Shown: one piece after another, positions 1 to 8,061 of the stretch | Position numbering within the stretch: position 1 is the stretch's first letter | How the letters are laid out: each line of letters opens with the position of its first letter | Assembly (NCBI RefSeq): GCF_900113245.1 | Contig: NZ_FOOQ01000002.1 | Span: forward strand, 1 to 64,000 | DNA: 64,000 nucleotides | Direction of reading: 5' to 3' | Origin: Halopelagius inordinatus | GTDB lineage: Archaea > Halobacteriota > Halobacteria > Halobacteriales > Haloferacaceae | Translations under genes and position numbers: made by a program | Notes under the pieces: generated by a model | Database searches by the model: none | The model's input: the letters and a program-made list of their open reading frames with translations, nothing else | What the model was told of the DNA's origin: nothing

Positions 1-346
1 CGGCGGCCTCGAACTCGCCCTTCCACGCCTCGTAAGAGCCGAAGTCCTCTTCGATTCGGTCCGCGAGTGCGCCCTCGGGTTCGTCGCCGCCTTCCGGCGA
101 CATCGAGTTCCAAAACAGGTCGTGGAGGATGTGTCCGGACCCGTTGTGGGTGACGTTTCGGATGGCGCCGGGCGACGAGGAGAAGTCGCCGTCCTCGCGG
201 TTGGATTCGAGGGTTTCCTCGGCGGAGTTCCAGCCGTTGACGTAGCCCTGATGGTGAGTGTCGTGGTGCCACGTCAGAACCTGTTCGGAGACGTGCGGTT
301 CGAGTGCGTCGTAGTCGTACGGGAGCGGGTCGAGTTCGTAGCTCAT
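1..346 (-). CDS. sod: Superoxide dismutase (Mn/Fe family), C-terminus cut off by window edge
   Basis: Converts superoxide to O2 and H2O2 in the cytoplasm. The 115 visible residues cover the N-terminal helical domain: a PYDYDALEP opening, the first metal-ligand segment WHHDTHHQGYV and the second, GHILHDLFWN, followed by MSPEGGDEPEG. The C-terminal alpha/beta domain with the last Asp and His ligands lies beyond base 1. Start ATG is at 346, with a TATA-like AACTTTATCC on the minus strand around 382-391. It matches the usual haloarchaeal SOD in the Trp-His-His segment and in GHILHDLFW. The neighbouring gene at 524 is a clear but divergent paralogue on the same strand, so this gene is the downstream member of a tandem pair with a 177-base spacer. 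Confidence 0.95.
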   Translation of the reverse strand, partial: MSYELDPLPYDYDALEPHVSEQVLTWHHDTHHQGYVNGWNSAEETLESNREDGDFSSSPGAIRNVTHNGSGHILHDLFWNSMSPEGGDEPEGALADRIEEDFGSYEAWKGEFEAA

Positions 347-523
347 GATAATACCTCGTGATACTGTACGTTGACAGATCGGATAAAGTTTGAGAAGTCA
401 TACGGTAACACCGACCAAGGAGTCGGCGGAGTCATCGCCGAGAGGTACACCTCGCGTCGGCCGATGGAGTGCCGTCGGAACGGGTGGCCGTTCTAACCGG
501 AAAAAAGCGAGGAGCGTCGGGTC

Positions 524-1150
524 TCAGTGGGTGTGTTGACCGACGACGTCGGCGCTCTGCGCCTGTTCGTACCGTTGCGCCACGTCCTCCCAGTCGACGA
601 CGTCCCAGAAACTGTCGACGTACTCGCCGCGGTTGTTCTCGTACTGGAGGTAGTACGCGTGCTCCCAGACGTCGAGGACGAGAATCGGCGTCGAACCGGA
701 CACCTGCTGGTTCTGGTGGTTCTCGTTGGCGACGACCATCAGTTGGTCGGCGGCGTGGTCGTACACCAACTGCCCCCACCCGGACCCCTCGACGCCCTTC
801 GAAGCCGCCGCGAAGTCCGATTTGAACTGCTCGAATCCGCCGAACTGTTCGTCGAGGGCGTCGGCGAGTTCGCCCTCGGGTTCGCCGCCGCCGTCGGGAC
901 TCATGTTCTCCCAGAAGACGGTGTGGTTCACGTGCCCCGAGAGGTTGAACGCGAGGTTCCGCTTTACGCTCTTTACGTTCCCCATGTCTCCGCTCTCGCG
1001 CATCTGTTCGAGTTGCTCCAGCGCGGAGTTCGCACCGTCGACGTATCCCTGGTGGTGTTTGTCGTGGTGCAGTTCCATGATTCGCTCGTCGATAACCGGT
1101 TCGAGCGCGTCGTAGTCGTACGGGAGGTCCGGAAGTTCGTAGGTGGACAT
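524..1150 (-). CDS. sod: Superoxide dismutase (Mn/Fe family), second paralogue
   Basis: Full-length 208-residue Mn/Fe superoxide dismutase. The four expected metal ligands are visible: His28 in LHHDKHHQ, His76 in GHVNHTVFW, Asp160 and His164 in the family signature DVWEHAYY. Length is normal for the family, with a short tail ending GQHTH that adds two histidines. Compared with the paralogue at 1-346 it has the segment MELHHDKHH instead of TWHHDTHH and GHVNHTVFW instead of GHILHDLFW, so this is not a recent duplication. A TATA-like TTAAAT (1184-1189, minus strand) lies about 36 bases upstream of the start. The metal (Mn or Fe) cannot be decided from sequence by eye; haloarchaeal enzymes are usually Mn. 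Confidence 0.97.
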   Translation of the reverse strand: MSTYELPDLPYDYDALEPVIDERIMELHHDKHHQGYVDGANSALEQLEQMRESGDMGNVKSVKRNLAFNLSGHVNHTVFWENMSPDGGGEPEGELADALDEQFGGFEQFKSDFAAASKGVEGSGWGQLVYDHAADQLMVVANENHQNQQVSGSTPILVLDVWEHAYYLQYENNRGEYVDSFWDVVDWEDVAQRYEQAQSADVVGQHTH

Positions 1151-1183
1151 AGTGCTTCGAACGAATCCACGGCAGGCGTCCGG

Positions 1184-1189
1184 TTAAAT
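1184..1189 (-). promoter_or_regulatory. TATA-like box for the 524-1150 SOD gene
   Basis: On the minus strand the spacer reads CATTTAACC, an AT block in GC-rich DNA, 34-39 bases before the ATG at 1150. This predicts a short untranslated leader of about ten bases. A second AT block (TATAAT on the minus strand, about 1198-1204) could serve instead. Confidence 0.45.
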
Positions 1190-1253
1190 GTTAGCCAAAT
1201 TATACTTTCGGGGCACTTTCACCGCCGAAAAACAGTCGCGGTCTCCCGTCTGT

Positions 1254-1877
1254 TCAGTCGATATCGACCGCCGCCGACGCCGCCTCGCGGCGGTCGTACT
1301 CTATTTCGCGTGCCACGTCCGCGGCGATATCTCGCCCGAACTCGCGTTCGACGAGGTGGAGTGCCAGGTCAATGCCGGAGGTGACGCCGCCGGCGGTGAG
1401 GACGTCGCCGTCGTCTACGAACCGGGCGTCTCGCACGTCGGCACCGGCGTCTTCGAGGTCCGAAATCGCCGAGTGGTGAGTGACCGCCGGACGGCCGTCG
1501 AGGAGGCCCGCGCGGGCAAGGAGCATCCCGCCGGTACAGACGCCGGCGACGGTCATCCCGAACTCCGAGAACGCCGCGAGCGCTCCCGGGATATCCCCCT
1601 TTTTCGCCTCCATCCCCGCACCCGGCTTCGCGGCGTCGCTCCACCCGCCGCCTGGAACGACGATAAGGTCCGTCGATACCGACGCCTCGGGGTCCAGTTG
1701 GCCGTCGACGACCACCTCCATCCCGTGATTCGCGGTGACCGTCGTTCGGTCGTCGAGCGTCACGAGTCGCGCGTCGCAGTCCGCACCGAACCCGGCGGCC
1801 GTCCGAAACACCTCGTAAGGCCCGACAGCGTCCAGTTCGTCGAATCCGTCGTAGAGGAGGATGGCAACGTGGTACAC
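1254..1877 (-). CDS. DJ-1/PfpI family protein
   Basis: Class I glutamine amidotransferase-like fold of the DJ-1/PfpI superfamily, about 207 residues. It begins with the typical strand VAILLYDGFDELDAVGPYE and carries the nucleophile elbow AGVCTGGMLLA, where Cys is the expected reactive residue, followed by GRPAVTHH and GGVTSGIDLALHL near the C-terminus. This arrangement is found in isonitrile-hydratase-like and AraC-regulator-associated members rather than in PfpI proteases, so a stress or small-molecule hydratase role is more likely than proteolysis; the substrate is unknown. I chose the GTG at 1877 because the conserved fold starts there and it leaves a 37-base gap after the photolyase gene, with which it is probably cotranscribed. 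Confidence 0.85.
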   Translation of the reverse strand: MYHVAILLYDGFDELDAVGPYEVFRTAAGFGADCDARLVTLDDRTTVTANHGMEVVVDGQLDPEASVSTDLIVVPGGGWSDAAKPGAGMEAKKGDIPGALAAFSEFGMTVAGVCTGGMLLARAGLLDGRPAVTHHSAISDLEDAGADVRDARFVDDGDVLTAGGVTSGIDLALHLVEREFGRDIAADVAREIEYDRREAASAAVDID

Positions 1878-1914
1878 GGTATCCAGTCGGTCCCGGTGCG
1901 TAAATCCGTTCGGC

Positions 1915-3309
1915 CTAGTCGCCGCGCGCCGCCTCGAACATCGCAATCGCGTCCTCGCGCCGTTCCGCGTGGTCCACTATCGGGTCCGGGTACCCCTCGG
2001 ATAACTCCGCTCGCCGGGTCGGCGACAGTTCGTGCCACCGGTGGATATCCGCCGCGGGCACGTCGCGGAGTTCCGGCACGTACCGCCGGATGTACTCGGC
2101 GTCCGGGTCGTAGCGTTCGCCCTGTGTCATCGGGTTGAAAATCCGGAAGTACGGTTGGGCGTCCGTCCCGGTGGAGGCGGCCCACTGCCACCCGCCGGTG
2201 TCGTTCGCCGTGTCGTGGTCCACCAACCGGTCGCGGAAGTGCGCGTACCCCTCGCGCCAATCGAGAAGCAGGTCTTTCGTCAGAAACGAGGCGACGATCA
2301 TCCGAACGCGGTTGTGCACGAACGCTTCCGCCTTCAGTTGCCGCATCCCGGCGTCCACGATGGGATAGCCCGTCTGACCCTCCTTCCACGCGCGAAGGGC
2401 CTCCGGGTCGTCGCGCCACTCGATGGCGTTCTCGTACTCCTTGTAGTTCTCCGCGACGACGTTCGGGTTGTACCGGAGGACGTGCGAGTAGAACTCCCGC
2501 CACGCCAACTGCGACTGAAACTCCCCGACGGACTCGTCTCTCTCGCCCGCGGCGGACGCTCTCGCCTCCGCGGTGGCCTCGTACACCTCTCGAATCCCGA
2601 TGGTTCCGAACTTCAGGTCCGGAGAAAGGCCCGAGGTGGCGTCTCGCGCCGGATACTCTCGTCCCTCGGCGTACCGGTATATCGGGTCGTCGCAGAACTC
2701 CGCGAGGCGGCGTCTGGCGGCGTCCGTCCCCGCCTCCGGCACGTCGGCGTCGGGTCTCTCGAACCCGAGGTCCGAACACGTCGGAATCGGGTCACCCGAC
2801 ACCGAGGCCAACGCGTCCGACTCGGGCGCGGCGACCGGCGCGGGTTTCTCCCTGTCGCGCCACTTCTTCCAGAAGTACGAGTACACCGAGTAGGGGTCGC
2901 CCGCGTTGGTCGTTATCGACCCCGGTTCGTGGAAGATGGCGTCGTGAAACGACTCGCTCCGGACGCCCGCCTCGTCGAGGGCGCGCCGAACCGCGGCGTC
3001 GCGTTCTCTCGCGAGTCCGGAGTAATCCTCGTTCCAGACGACGCGGTCGATACCGTGCTCCGCGGCCAGTTCCGGGAGGACCGTCCGCGGGTCACCGCGT
3101 CGGACGACGAGGTCCGACCCCCGCTCTCGATACCACGCCCGCAGTTCGTCGAGTGCGTCCACGAGAAACTGCACGCGCGAAGCCCCGGCGTGGTCGAGAA
3201 CCGCGTCGTCGAACACGAACACGGGGACCACGTCTCCCTCCGCCGCGGCCGCAGAGAGGCCGCGGTTGTCCGCCGCCCGCACGTCGCGGCGGTGCCAGTG
3301 GAGTTGCAT
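1915..3309 (-). CDS. phr: Deoxyribodipyrimidine photolyase (class I CPD photolyase)
   Basis: Light-driven repair of cyclobutane pyrimidine dimers using FAD. The 464-residue protein has the N-terminal Rossmann antenna domain (LHWHRRDVRAADNRGL, residues 3-18) and the C-terminal FAD-binding domain. The family signature is visible in TGGWQWAASTGTDAQP followed by YFRIFNPMTQGERYDP, and the conserved ARP-like region as GYPIVDAGMRQL and WREFYSHVLRYNP. Start ATG 3309 is preferred over an ATG four codons upstream because the antenna domain begins immediately after it. Haloarchaea depend on photoreactivation under strong sunlight. It is followed by the DJ-1/PfpI gene on the same strand. A cryptochrome-like role is less likely given the close match to repair enzymes. 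Confidence 0.95.
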   Translation of the reverse strand: MQLHWHRRDVRAADNRGLSAAAAEGDVVPVFVFDDAVLDHAGASRVQFLVDALDELRAWYRERGSDLVVRRGDPRTVLPELAAEHGIDRVVWNEDYSGLARERDAAVRRALDEAGVRSESFHDAIFHEPGSITTNAGDPYSVYSYFWKKWRDREKPAPVAAPESDALASVSGDPIPTCSDLGFERPDADVPEAGTDAARRRLAEFCDDPIYRYAEGREYPARDATSGLSPDLKFGTIGIREVYEATAEARASAAGERDESVGEFQSQLAWREFYSHVLRYNPNVVAENYKEYENAIEWRDDPEALRAWKEGQTGYPIVDAGMRQLKAEAFVHNRVRMIVASFLTKDLLLDWREGYAHFRDRLVDHDTANDTGGWQWAASTGTDAQPYFRIFNPMTQGERYDPDAEYIRRYVPELRDVPAADIHRWHELSPTRRAELSEGYPDPIVDHAERREDAIAMFEAARGD

Positions 3310-3494
3310 ACGCCCTCTCACGAGTCGGATCCCGTTAACGTCTCTGCCACACGCCCCTCGGTCGGGAGTACCCTCGGCTATCAGTCAGGTTGGGAGAACT
3401 TTACCGCCCGATAGTGGACGATTAGACGGCAGTCTCTCGGTTCCGGGGGCCGTTAAGAATCGGTAGGAATGGCCAAAAAACGGGAGACGTATCA

Positions 3495-4442
3495 GTGAAA
3501 CTGAGTATGCGGCGCATACCTATCGGTGGAAAACGCTACGGTGGAGACGTAGTGCACAGAACTATCGACGGTGTGACGCGTCGCGCCGCGTCTCTGTTCG
3601 GGTCGCTTCGGTCGAGAGCGGCCGCGATGGGGCGTCGAAAAGACCCTCGCGTGGTCGTCCTCTCGATGGCGGCGTTCGCCGTCGTCGCGGGCGTCGGCGT
3701 CGGGACGATAGCCCAGTGGCCGCTTGCGGGCGTCGTCCTCTCGTTCGTGCTCGTCGGTACGCTTTCGGTCGTCTACACCGCCCCCGACGCGCCCGAATCC
3801 ACGCGCGACGACCTGCGGGCGTTCTCCGCGGCGTTCCGCCGACCGGGCCGTCGGTGGAGCGACGGCGATTCCGCCTCGACGGACGACTCCCGCACGGCAG
3901 AACGGCGTCTCGAAGAGGCCGGACTGCTCGTCGAGGAAGACGGGCTTCCGCGCGTCGAACGCGACTTCGAGTCCGCGTGGCGGCGTCGAATCGTCTCTAT
4001 GGACGGCCGCGAGGGAGACGCCGCGGCCCTCGCGTCTCTCATGCAGGTGTCCGAAGCGGAGGTGACGGTGGAGTGGGAGCCCGAAGCGTCGTCGCTCGTC
4101 GCCACCGTTCGCGGGGAACGCGCGGGCAACTGGCCGTCTCGGGCGGCGTTCGTCGCCGACGTGACCGCAGTCGCCGAGTTCCGGTCGGCGTTCCCGGAGT
4201 GGTGGTCGCTCTCTCCGGCGATGCGGACGCGCGTTCTCTCTGCGCTCAGACTCTGTCTCGATTGGTGTCCCGTCTGCGACGGGTCACTCTCGGTCGGGAA
4301 GCGACGGCGAAACGAGTTCGACGCGACGACGGTCCTCGCGGCGAGATGCGAGGCGTGCGGCGCGGACCTGTTCTCGGCCGAACTCGACGACGAACGCCTC
4401 CCTCCCCCGGCCGTTCCCGTCGATGCGGACGGAGAGCGCTGA
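3495..4442 (+). CDS. Predicted membrane protein with C-terminal zinc ribbon, function unknown
   Basis: A 315-residue protein with a basic N-terminus, two adjacent hydrophobic segments (about residues 53-70 and 76-93, VVVLSMAAFAVVAGVG and PLAGVVLSFVLVGTLSVVY), then a soluble charged region. Near the C-terminus it has CPVC and, about 30 residues later, CEAC, a typical four-Cys zinc ribbon. The soluble part contains EAGLLVEEDGLPRVERDFE, which looks like a winged-helix or coiled segment. I do not recognise a named family. It sits alone, convergent with mptE, with only a few bases between stop codons. An ATG five codons downstream (MRRIP) is an alternative start. Confidence 0.75.
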   Translation: MKLSMRRIPIGGKRYGGDVVHRTIDGVTRRAASLFGSLRSRAAAMGRRKDPRVVVLSMAAFAVVAGVGVGTIAQWPLAGVVLSFVLVGTLSVVYTAPDAPESTRDDLRAFSAAFRRPGRRWSDGDSASTDDSRTAERRLEEAGLLVEEDGLPRVERDFESAWRRRIVSMDGREGDAAALASLMQVSEAEVTVEWEPEASSLVATVRGERAGNWPSRAAFVADVTAVAEFRSAFPEWWSLSPAMRTRVLSALRLCLDWCPVCDGSLSVGKRRRNEFDATTVLAARCEACGADLFSAELDDERLPPPAVPVDADGER

Positions 4443-4449
4443 CGCCGAG

Positions 4450-5133
4450 TCAACCGAGAGAGACCGGGTCCACGTCCGCCCGCCGTCCGTCGAGGACGCC
4501 GAACCGTTCTCCGCGCAGACGCTCCAACAGGTGGAGCAGACGCTCCGCCCAGCGGAGTTTCCGCGCCTTCGCCTCCGTCACCGTCGGGTCGTCGAACTCC
4601 CACCCCGCAAAGAGGAGTCGGTCCGCACCGAACGCGTCCGCCGCGAACGCGGCGCGGTCACCGTCGGTGAACCCGCCGAAGTTGTAGACGGCGGCGACGG
4701 GCGCCGCTTGGGTCGTCGCGAGGACGTGGTCCGAGTCGTATCTCGGGACCCACTCGCGCACCGCCGAAACGTTGTCGCCGTGGGCGTGTGCCGCGACGGG
4801 CGTTCCCTCCCGCGTCAACTCCCGCGCCGTCTCGGGGTTTTTGTCTAAATCCGTCACCATCAGGTCCACGTCGAACCCGGCGTCTCGGACCGCGTCGGCG
4901 GCCGTCGACGCGGCGAACACCCGGTCGGCCTCGCCGACGCGTTCGAGTTCCGCCGGAAGCGACGGCGCGGCACCGACGACTGCGACTGTGTCTCCGGTAC
5001 AGTCGACTCTCTCGAAATCGAACGGCGTCGCGTACTCGGCGAGGACGTCCCTCGCGCGTTCGTCGCCCGCCCGCGGGTAGCCGAAGTCGGACAATATCGA
5101 CTCGTACACCGGTTCCCACGCTTCGAAACGCAC
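4450..5133 (-). CDS. mptE: 6-hydroxymethyl-7,8-dihydropterin pyrophosphokinase MptE (DUF115)
   Basis: Archaeal replacement for FolK: transfers diphosphate from ATP to 6-hydroxymethyl-dihydropterin, feeding dihydropteroate synthase. Visible family features are the opening FEAWEPVYESILSDFGY, the strand DTVAVVGAAPSLP, the conserved DVDLMVTDLDKNPE and AHAHGDN segments, and LLFAGWEFDD, all in the DUF115/MptE order, at 227 residues. I prefer the GTG at 5133 over the ATG at 5181 because family members begin at FxxWEPVY and the upstream 16 residues (with PYYYRR) are unlike haloarchaeal coding sequence. The next gene upstream on the same strand is folP, the next enzyme of the pathway, about 210 bases away. 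Confidence 0.88.
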   Translation of the reverse strand: MRFEAWEPVYESILSDFGYPRAGDERARDVLAEYATPFDFERVDCTGDTVAVVGAAPSLPAELERVGEADRVFAASTAADAVRDAGFDVDLMVTDLDKNPETARELTREGTPVAAHAHGDNVSAVREWVPRYDSDHVLATTQAAPVAAVYNFGGFTDGDRAAFAADAFGADRLLFAGWEFDDPTVTEAKARKLRWAERLLHLLERLRGERFGVLDGRRADVDPVSLG

Positions 5134-5342
5134 GGCTATCGCTCTCCGATAATAGTACGGTGTGGGCCGGAATGGCACCAAGTACCCCTACCCGTATGCC
5201 CTTCCGGCGTCCAGTAGTCCGTTTTACAGTCGTCCGTCATAAGTTTTCTCTTAACTGAGTCCGCGAACGCCCGGAAACGCCCTTCGAGAGGCCGCTGGCA
5301 CGATATGGACTAGCAAACGTCGGCCTCTTCGGTCTCATCCGT

Positions 5343-6485
5343 TCACTCCGTCTCCGAGACGACGGCGTCGAGTGCGGCACCGACGGCGTCGGAGGGGGAC
5401 TCGACCGCCGCACGCGTCGCCTGCAGGGTGGTCGGCGTCCCGAACAGGAGGGTTCCGCTCGTCGTCCCGCGGACGAACGTCGCGCCGCCGTCGGACGCCG
5501 CCGCAGAGAGCGTCCGTTCGTCGTCCGGAGAGAGGCCGTCGATTTCGAAGACCCTGACGACGGTGTCTCCGGCCACGTCCGACTCGATTCCGAGGCGTTC
5601 GAGGTGCCGTTCGGTCTCTCGGGGCGTCGTCGCGTCGAGTTCCTCGACGGAAACGTCGTCTCTCGTGTGCACTCTGTCGCGGGCGAACGCCTCTCCGATG
5701 AGCGCCGCGTCGCGCGTCTCTCGGACGTCGTGGGTCCGAACCACGTGCGCGCCGCGTTCGACGGCCATCGACGTGGCCGCCAGAGACACCGGCAACGCCT
5801 CCTCGGTCGAACGCCCGGCGAACTCGCGGAGGAAGTTCTTCCGGTTGATGGAGACGAGAATCGGCTGTCCCAACCCGCGGAACTCCCGGAGACGACGAAA
5901 CGTCTCTCTGTCGTGTTCGAGCGTCTTCGCTTCCGACCACCCGCCGAACGCCGGGTCGACGATGGTCTTGTCGGTGAGTCCGTTCCGCTTCAACGCCTCG
6001 TAGATGTCGTCTACCTCCTCGACCGCGCCCGGCCGTTCGAGGTCAGGGGGACTCGCCATCTTCGCGACGGCGGCGTCGTGCTCCGCACAGACCCGCGGCA
6101 TCTCCGGGTCGGCGAAGCCGCAGACGTCGTTGACCATGTCGAACCCCCGCGAGAGGGCCGCCTCCGCGACTTCGTGATACCGCGTCTCGATGGAGAAGAC
6201 GGCGTCGCCGGAGACGGACGCTATCGCGTCGAGGGCCGTCTCCAGTCTGTCGAGTTCCTCGTCGGCCGACAGCACCTCGAACCGCTTGTTCGCCGATTCG
6301 AGTCCCACGTCGACGATATCCGCGCCCTCGTCTACGAGTTCGGTATCGACGTACTCGGCGGCGTCGCCGGCGTCGTCGAACACGCTGGGCTCGTACGGCG
6401 ACTCCTCGGAGACGTTCAGGACGCCCATGATGCGGGGCGGATGGTCGTCGCCGATACCGAGTCCGGCCGCGTCCACGGTTTGCAT
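5343..6485 (-). CDS. folP: Dihydropteroate synthase
   Basis: Joins 6-hydroxymethyl-dihydropterin diphosphate to a para-aminobenzoate moiety. The 380-residue protein opens with the signature PRIMGVLNVSEESPYEPS, followed by EGADIVDVGLESANK, FSIETRYHEVAEAAL, MVNDVCGF, the pterin-binding KTIVDPAFGGWSEAKT, LVSINRKNF and HVVRTHDVRETRDA. It is about 100 residues longer than bacterial FolP: residues after about 270 form an extra domain (EELDATTPRETERHLERLG to the end) that looks like a small alpha/beta ferredoxin-like fold. Standalone haloarchaeal folP differs from the FolC-FolP fusion known in Haloferax. Its neighbour mptE makes its substrate, which supports the assignment of both. Confidence 0.93.
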   Translation of the reverse strand: MQTVDAAGLGIGDDHPPRIMGVLNVSEESPYEPSVFDDAGDAAEYVDTELVDEGADIVDVGLESANKRFEVLSADEELDRLETALDAIASVSGDAVFSIETRYHEVAEAALSRGFDMVNDVCGFADPEMPRVCAEHDAAVAKMASPPDLERPGAVEEVDDIYEALKRNGLTDKTIVDPAFGGWSEAKTLEHDRETFRRLREFRGLGQPILVSINRKNFLREFAGRSTEEALPVSLAATSMAVERGAHVVRTHDVRETRDAALIGEAFARDRVHTRDDVSVEELDATTPRETERHLERLGIESDVAGDTVVRVFEIDGLSPDDERTLSAAASDGGATFVRGTTSGTLLFGTPTTLQATRAAVESPSDAVGAALDAVVSETE

Positions 6486-6580
6486 GTCCCGAGAGAAGGA
6501 CGGCGGTCACATAGTCCGCACGGTACGGGTAGACCGCCGAGTCACGCTCTTTTTATCCGCCCGTCGGCTACCTTCGACTC

Positions 6581-7189
6581 ATGGCGAAGGTCAGTATCGG
6601 ACTCCGCGGGTGGCGCTTCGAGGAGTCCGAGGTGTTCACAGACGACGAGGAGTTCAAACCGCTCGACGAGGTGCCCGACGACGCGAGGCGACGGCTCATC
6701 CGACTCAGCTATCTCGTCGGGAAACCGTGCGACGCCTGCTATCTCGTCCACGGCGAGGCGGAGAAACGCCGCTGTAATCAGGCGGCCATCGTCTACGGCG
6801 AACCGATGGAGGAGGTGCTTCTCTGCGACGACCACGAAGCGGACTTTCTCTACTGGTACCGCGAGGCGGGCGGCAGCGAGTTCCGCGGACGAGAGGAGTT
6901 CCGCGACGAGTTCCACGAGTGGTTCGCCGCGGGCGGCCGCGCCCCCGACGGGTACGGCGGACTCGAACACGTCGAGACGGACCCGAGCGAACTCCCGTCG
7001 CCGCCGGACCCCGACGAACTGAACGCCCGTCTCAACGAGAACTACGGCGGGAAGCGAAAGCGCATCGACCTCAAGGCGGGGACCGTCACGCACGACGAAC
7101 CCGGCGGAGAGGCGAAGGACGGAGACGATGCCGCCTCGGAGATAGACGACTCCGACATCGACTTCGACAGAGAGTACCCCACGAAGTAG
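6581..7189 (+). CDS. Conserved haloarchaeal protein with Cys cluster, function unknown
   Basis: A 202-residue acidic soluble protein. The first half is well ordered: VSIGLRGWRFEESEVF, then a Cys/His cluster CDACYLVHGE ... RRCNQA ... LLCDDHEADFLYWYRE, compatible with a bound metal ion (CxxC, C, CxxH). The last 80 residues are acidic and probably disordered, with PSPPDPDELNARLN and an Asp-rich end. It is haloarchaea-specific as far as I recognise and has no assigned reaction. Its TAG is immediately followed by the ATG of trmJ, so translation is coupled and a role connected with RNA modification is a fair guess. Diverges from folP across a 95-base spacer. Confidence 0.8.
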   Translation: MAKVSIGLRGWRFEESEVFTDDEEFKPLDEVPDDARRRLIRLSYLVGKPCDACYLVHGEAEKRRCNQAAIVYGEPMEEVLLCDDHEADFLYWYREAGGSEFRGREEFRDEFHEWFAAGGRAPDGYGGLEHVETDPSELPSPPDPDELNARLNENYGGKRKRIDLKAGTVTHDEPGGEAKDGDDAASEIDDSDIDFDREYPTK

Positions 7190-8023
7190 ATGCCTCCGCG
7201 AACACAGAAACCGGTCGTCGTCATCGTCGACCCGAAGACGCCCGGTAACGTCGGCACTATCGCCCGCGCGATGAAGAACTTCGGTCTGACTGACCTCAAA
7301 CTCGTGAATCCGCCGGAGATGGGCCGCGACAGCGAGGCGTACGGCTTCGCCGGACACGCCCGCGAAGACGTCCTCCCGAACGCAGAAGAGGTAACCTTCG
7401 AGGAGATAGTCGAGAACTACCACACCGTCGGCACCACCGCGATAACGAACGAAGACAGCAGAAAGCACGTCCGCTTCCCGTTCAAGACGCCTCTCGAAGT
7501 TCGAGAGAGCCTCGAAACCGTCGAGACGAAGACCGCACTCGTCTTCGGGCGGGAGGGAAAGGGCCTGAACAACGAGGAACTCGCCCGACTGGACGAGGTG
7601 TGTTCCATCCCGGCGAGTTCCGAGTACCCCGTGTTGAACCTCGGTCAGGCCGCGACGGTGCTTTTCTACGAACTGCGAACGCTCACCGTCGAGGAGACGC
7701 AACTCCCCGACGTGGAGCGCGAACGCGCCGACGAGGCGGACGTAGACCGCTTCTACGACTTCTTCTCTCAGTTCCTCGACTCCGTCGAACACCGCGACCA
7801 CAAGCGCCCGAAGACGATGCGGATGATGCGCCGCCTCCTCGGACGCGCCCACCCGACCGAACGCGAGGTACACACCCTCATCGGCATCTTCCGGCGTGCG
7901 AACCGCTATCTGGGCGAACGCGCCTACAGCGCCGACGCCGACGCCGATGCCGACTCGGACGCGGACGCGAAGGCGGACGCCGACGCCGACGCGCAGGTCG
8001 AACCGCGTCCGGACGACGACTGA
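7190..8023 (+). CDS. trmJ: SPOUT tRNA methyltransferase TrmJ-like (2'-O-ribose)
   Basis: S-adenosylmethionine-dependent SPOUT/TrmH-family RNA methyltransferase; archaeal TrmJ modifies the ribose of position 32 in tRNA. Motifs are in order: motif 1 VVVIVDPKTPGNVGTIARAM with the catalytic-type Arg, motif 2 TALVFGREGKGLNNEEL, and motif 3 IPASSEYPVLNLGQAATVLFYEL, which forms the knotted SAM pocket. A TrmJ-type C-terminal helical extension follows (FYDFFSQFLD, RRLLGRAHPTEREVH). The last 30 residues are an Ala-Asp dipeptide run. The start ATG directly abuts the upstream gene's stop, indicating an operon of two. Confidence 0.9.
   Translation: MPPRTQKPVVVIVDPKTPGNVGTIARAMKNFGLTDLKLVNPPEMGRDSEAYGFAGHAREDVLPNAEEVTFEEIVENYHTVGTTAITNEDSRKHVRFPFKTPLEVRESLETVETKTALVFGREGKGLNNEELARLDEVCSIPASSEYPVLNLGQAATVLFYELRTLTVEETQLPDVERERADEADVDRFYDFFSQFLDSVEHRDHKRPKTMRMMRRLLGRAHPTEREVHTLIGIFRRANRYLGERAYSADADADADSDADAKADADADAQVEPRPDDD
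7931..7995 (+). repeat. Low-complexity GACGCC/GACGCG run at the 3' end of trmJ
   Basis: About ten imperfect copies of the hexamer GCCGAC / GCGGAC encode alternating Ala-Asp residues with interspersed Ser and Lys. This kind of tract expands and contracts easily by slippage. It lies after the folded SPOUT domain, so length changes should be tolerated. Confidence 0.8.
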
Positions 8024-8061
8024 CCGCCGCGCCCCCGACGCCTCGCGCCGCCGCCTCGGAC

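Noticed and set aside
1188-2138. Plus-strand frame opposite the DJ-1/PfpI gene
   Set aside because: Antisense shadow; the DJ-1/PfpI frame has the conserved Cys elbow and normal length.
5134-5342. The spacer between folP and mptE considered as an extra coding N-terminus or small gene
   Set aside because: The upstream extension of mptE is short, Tyr/Arg-rich and not conserved in the family; no other frame with a start and protein-like composition is seen.
7931-7995. Short tandem repeats considered as a CRISPR array
   Set aside because: The unit is a hexamer with no spacers and it is in frame within trmJ.
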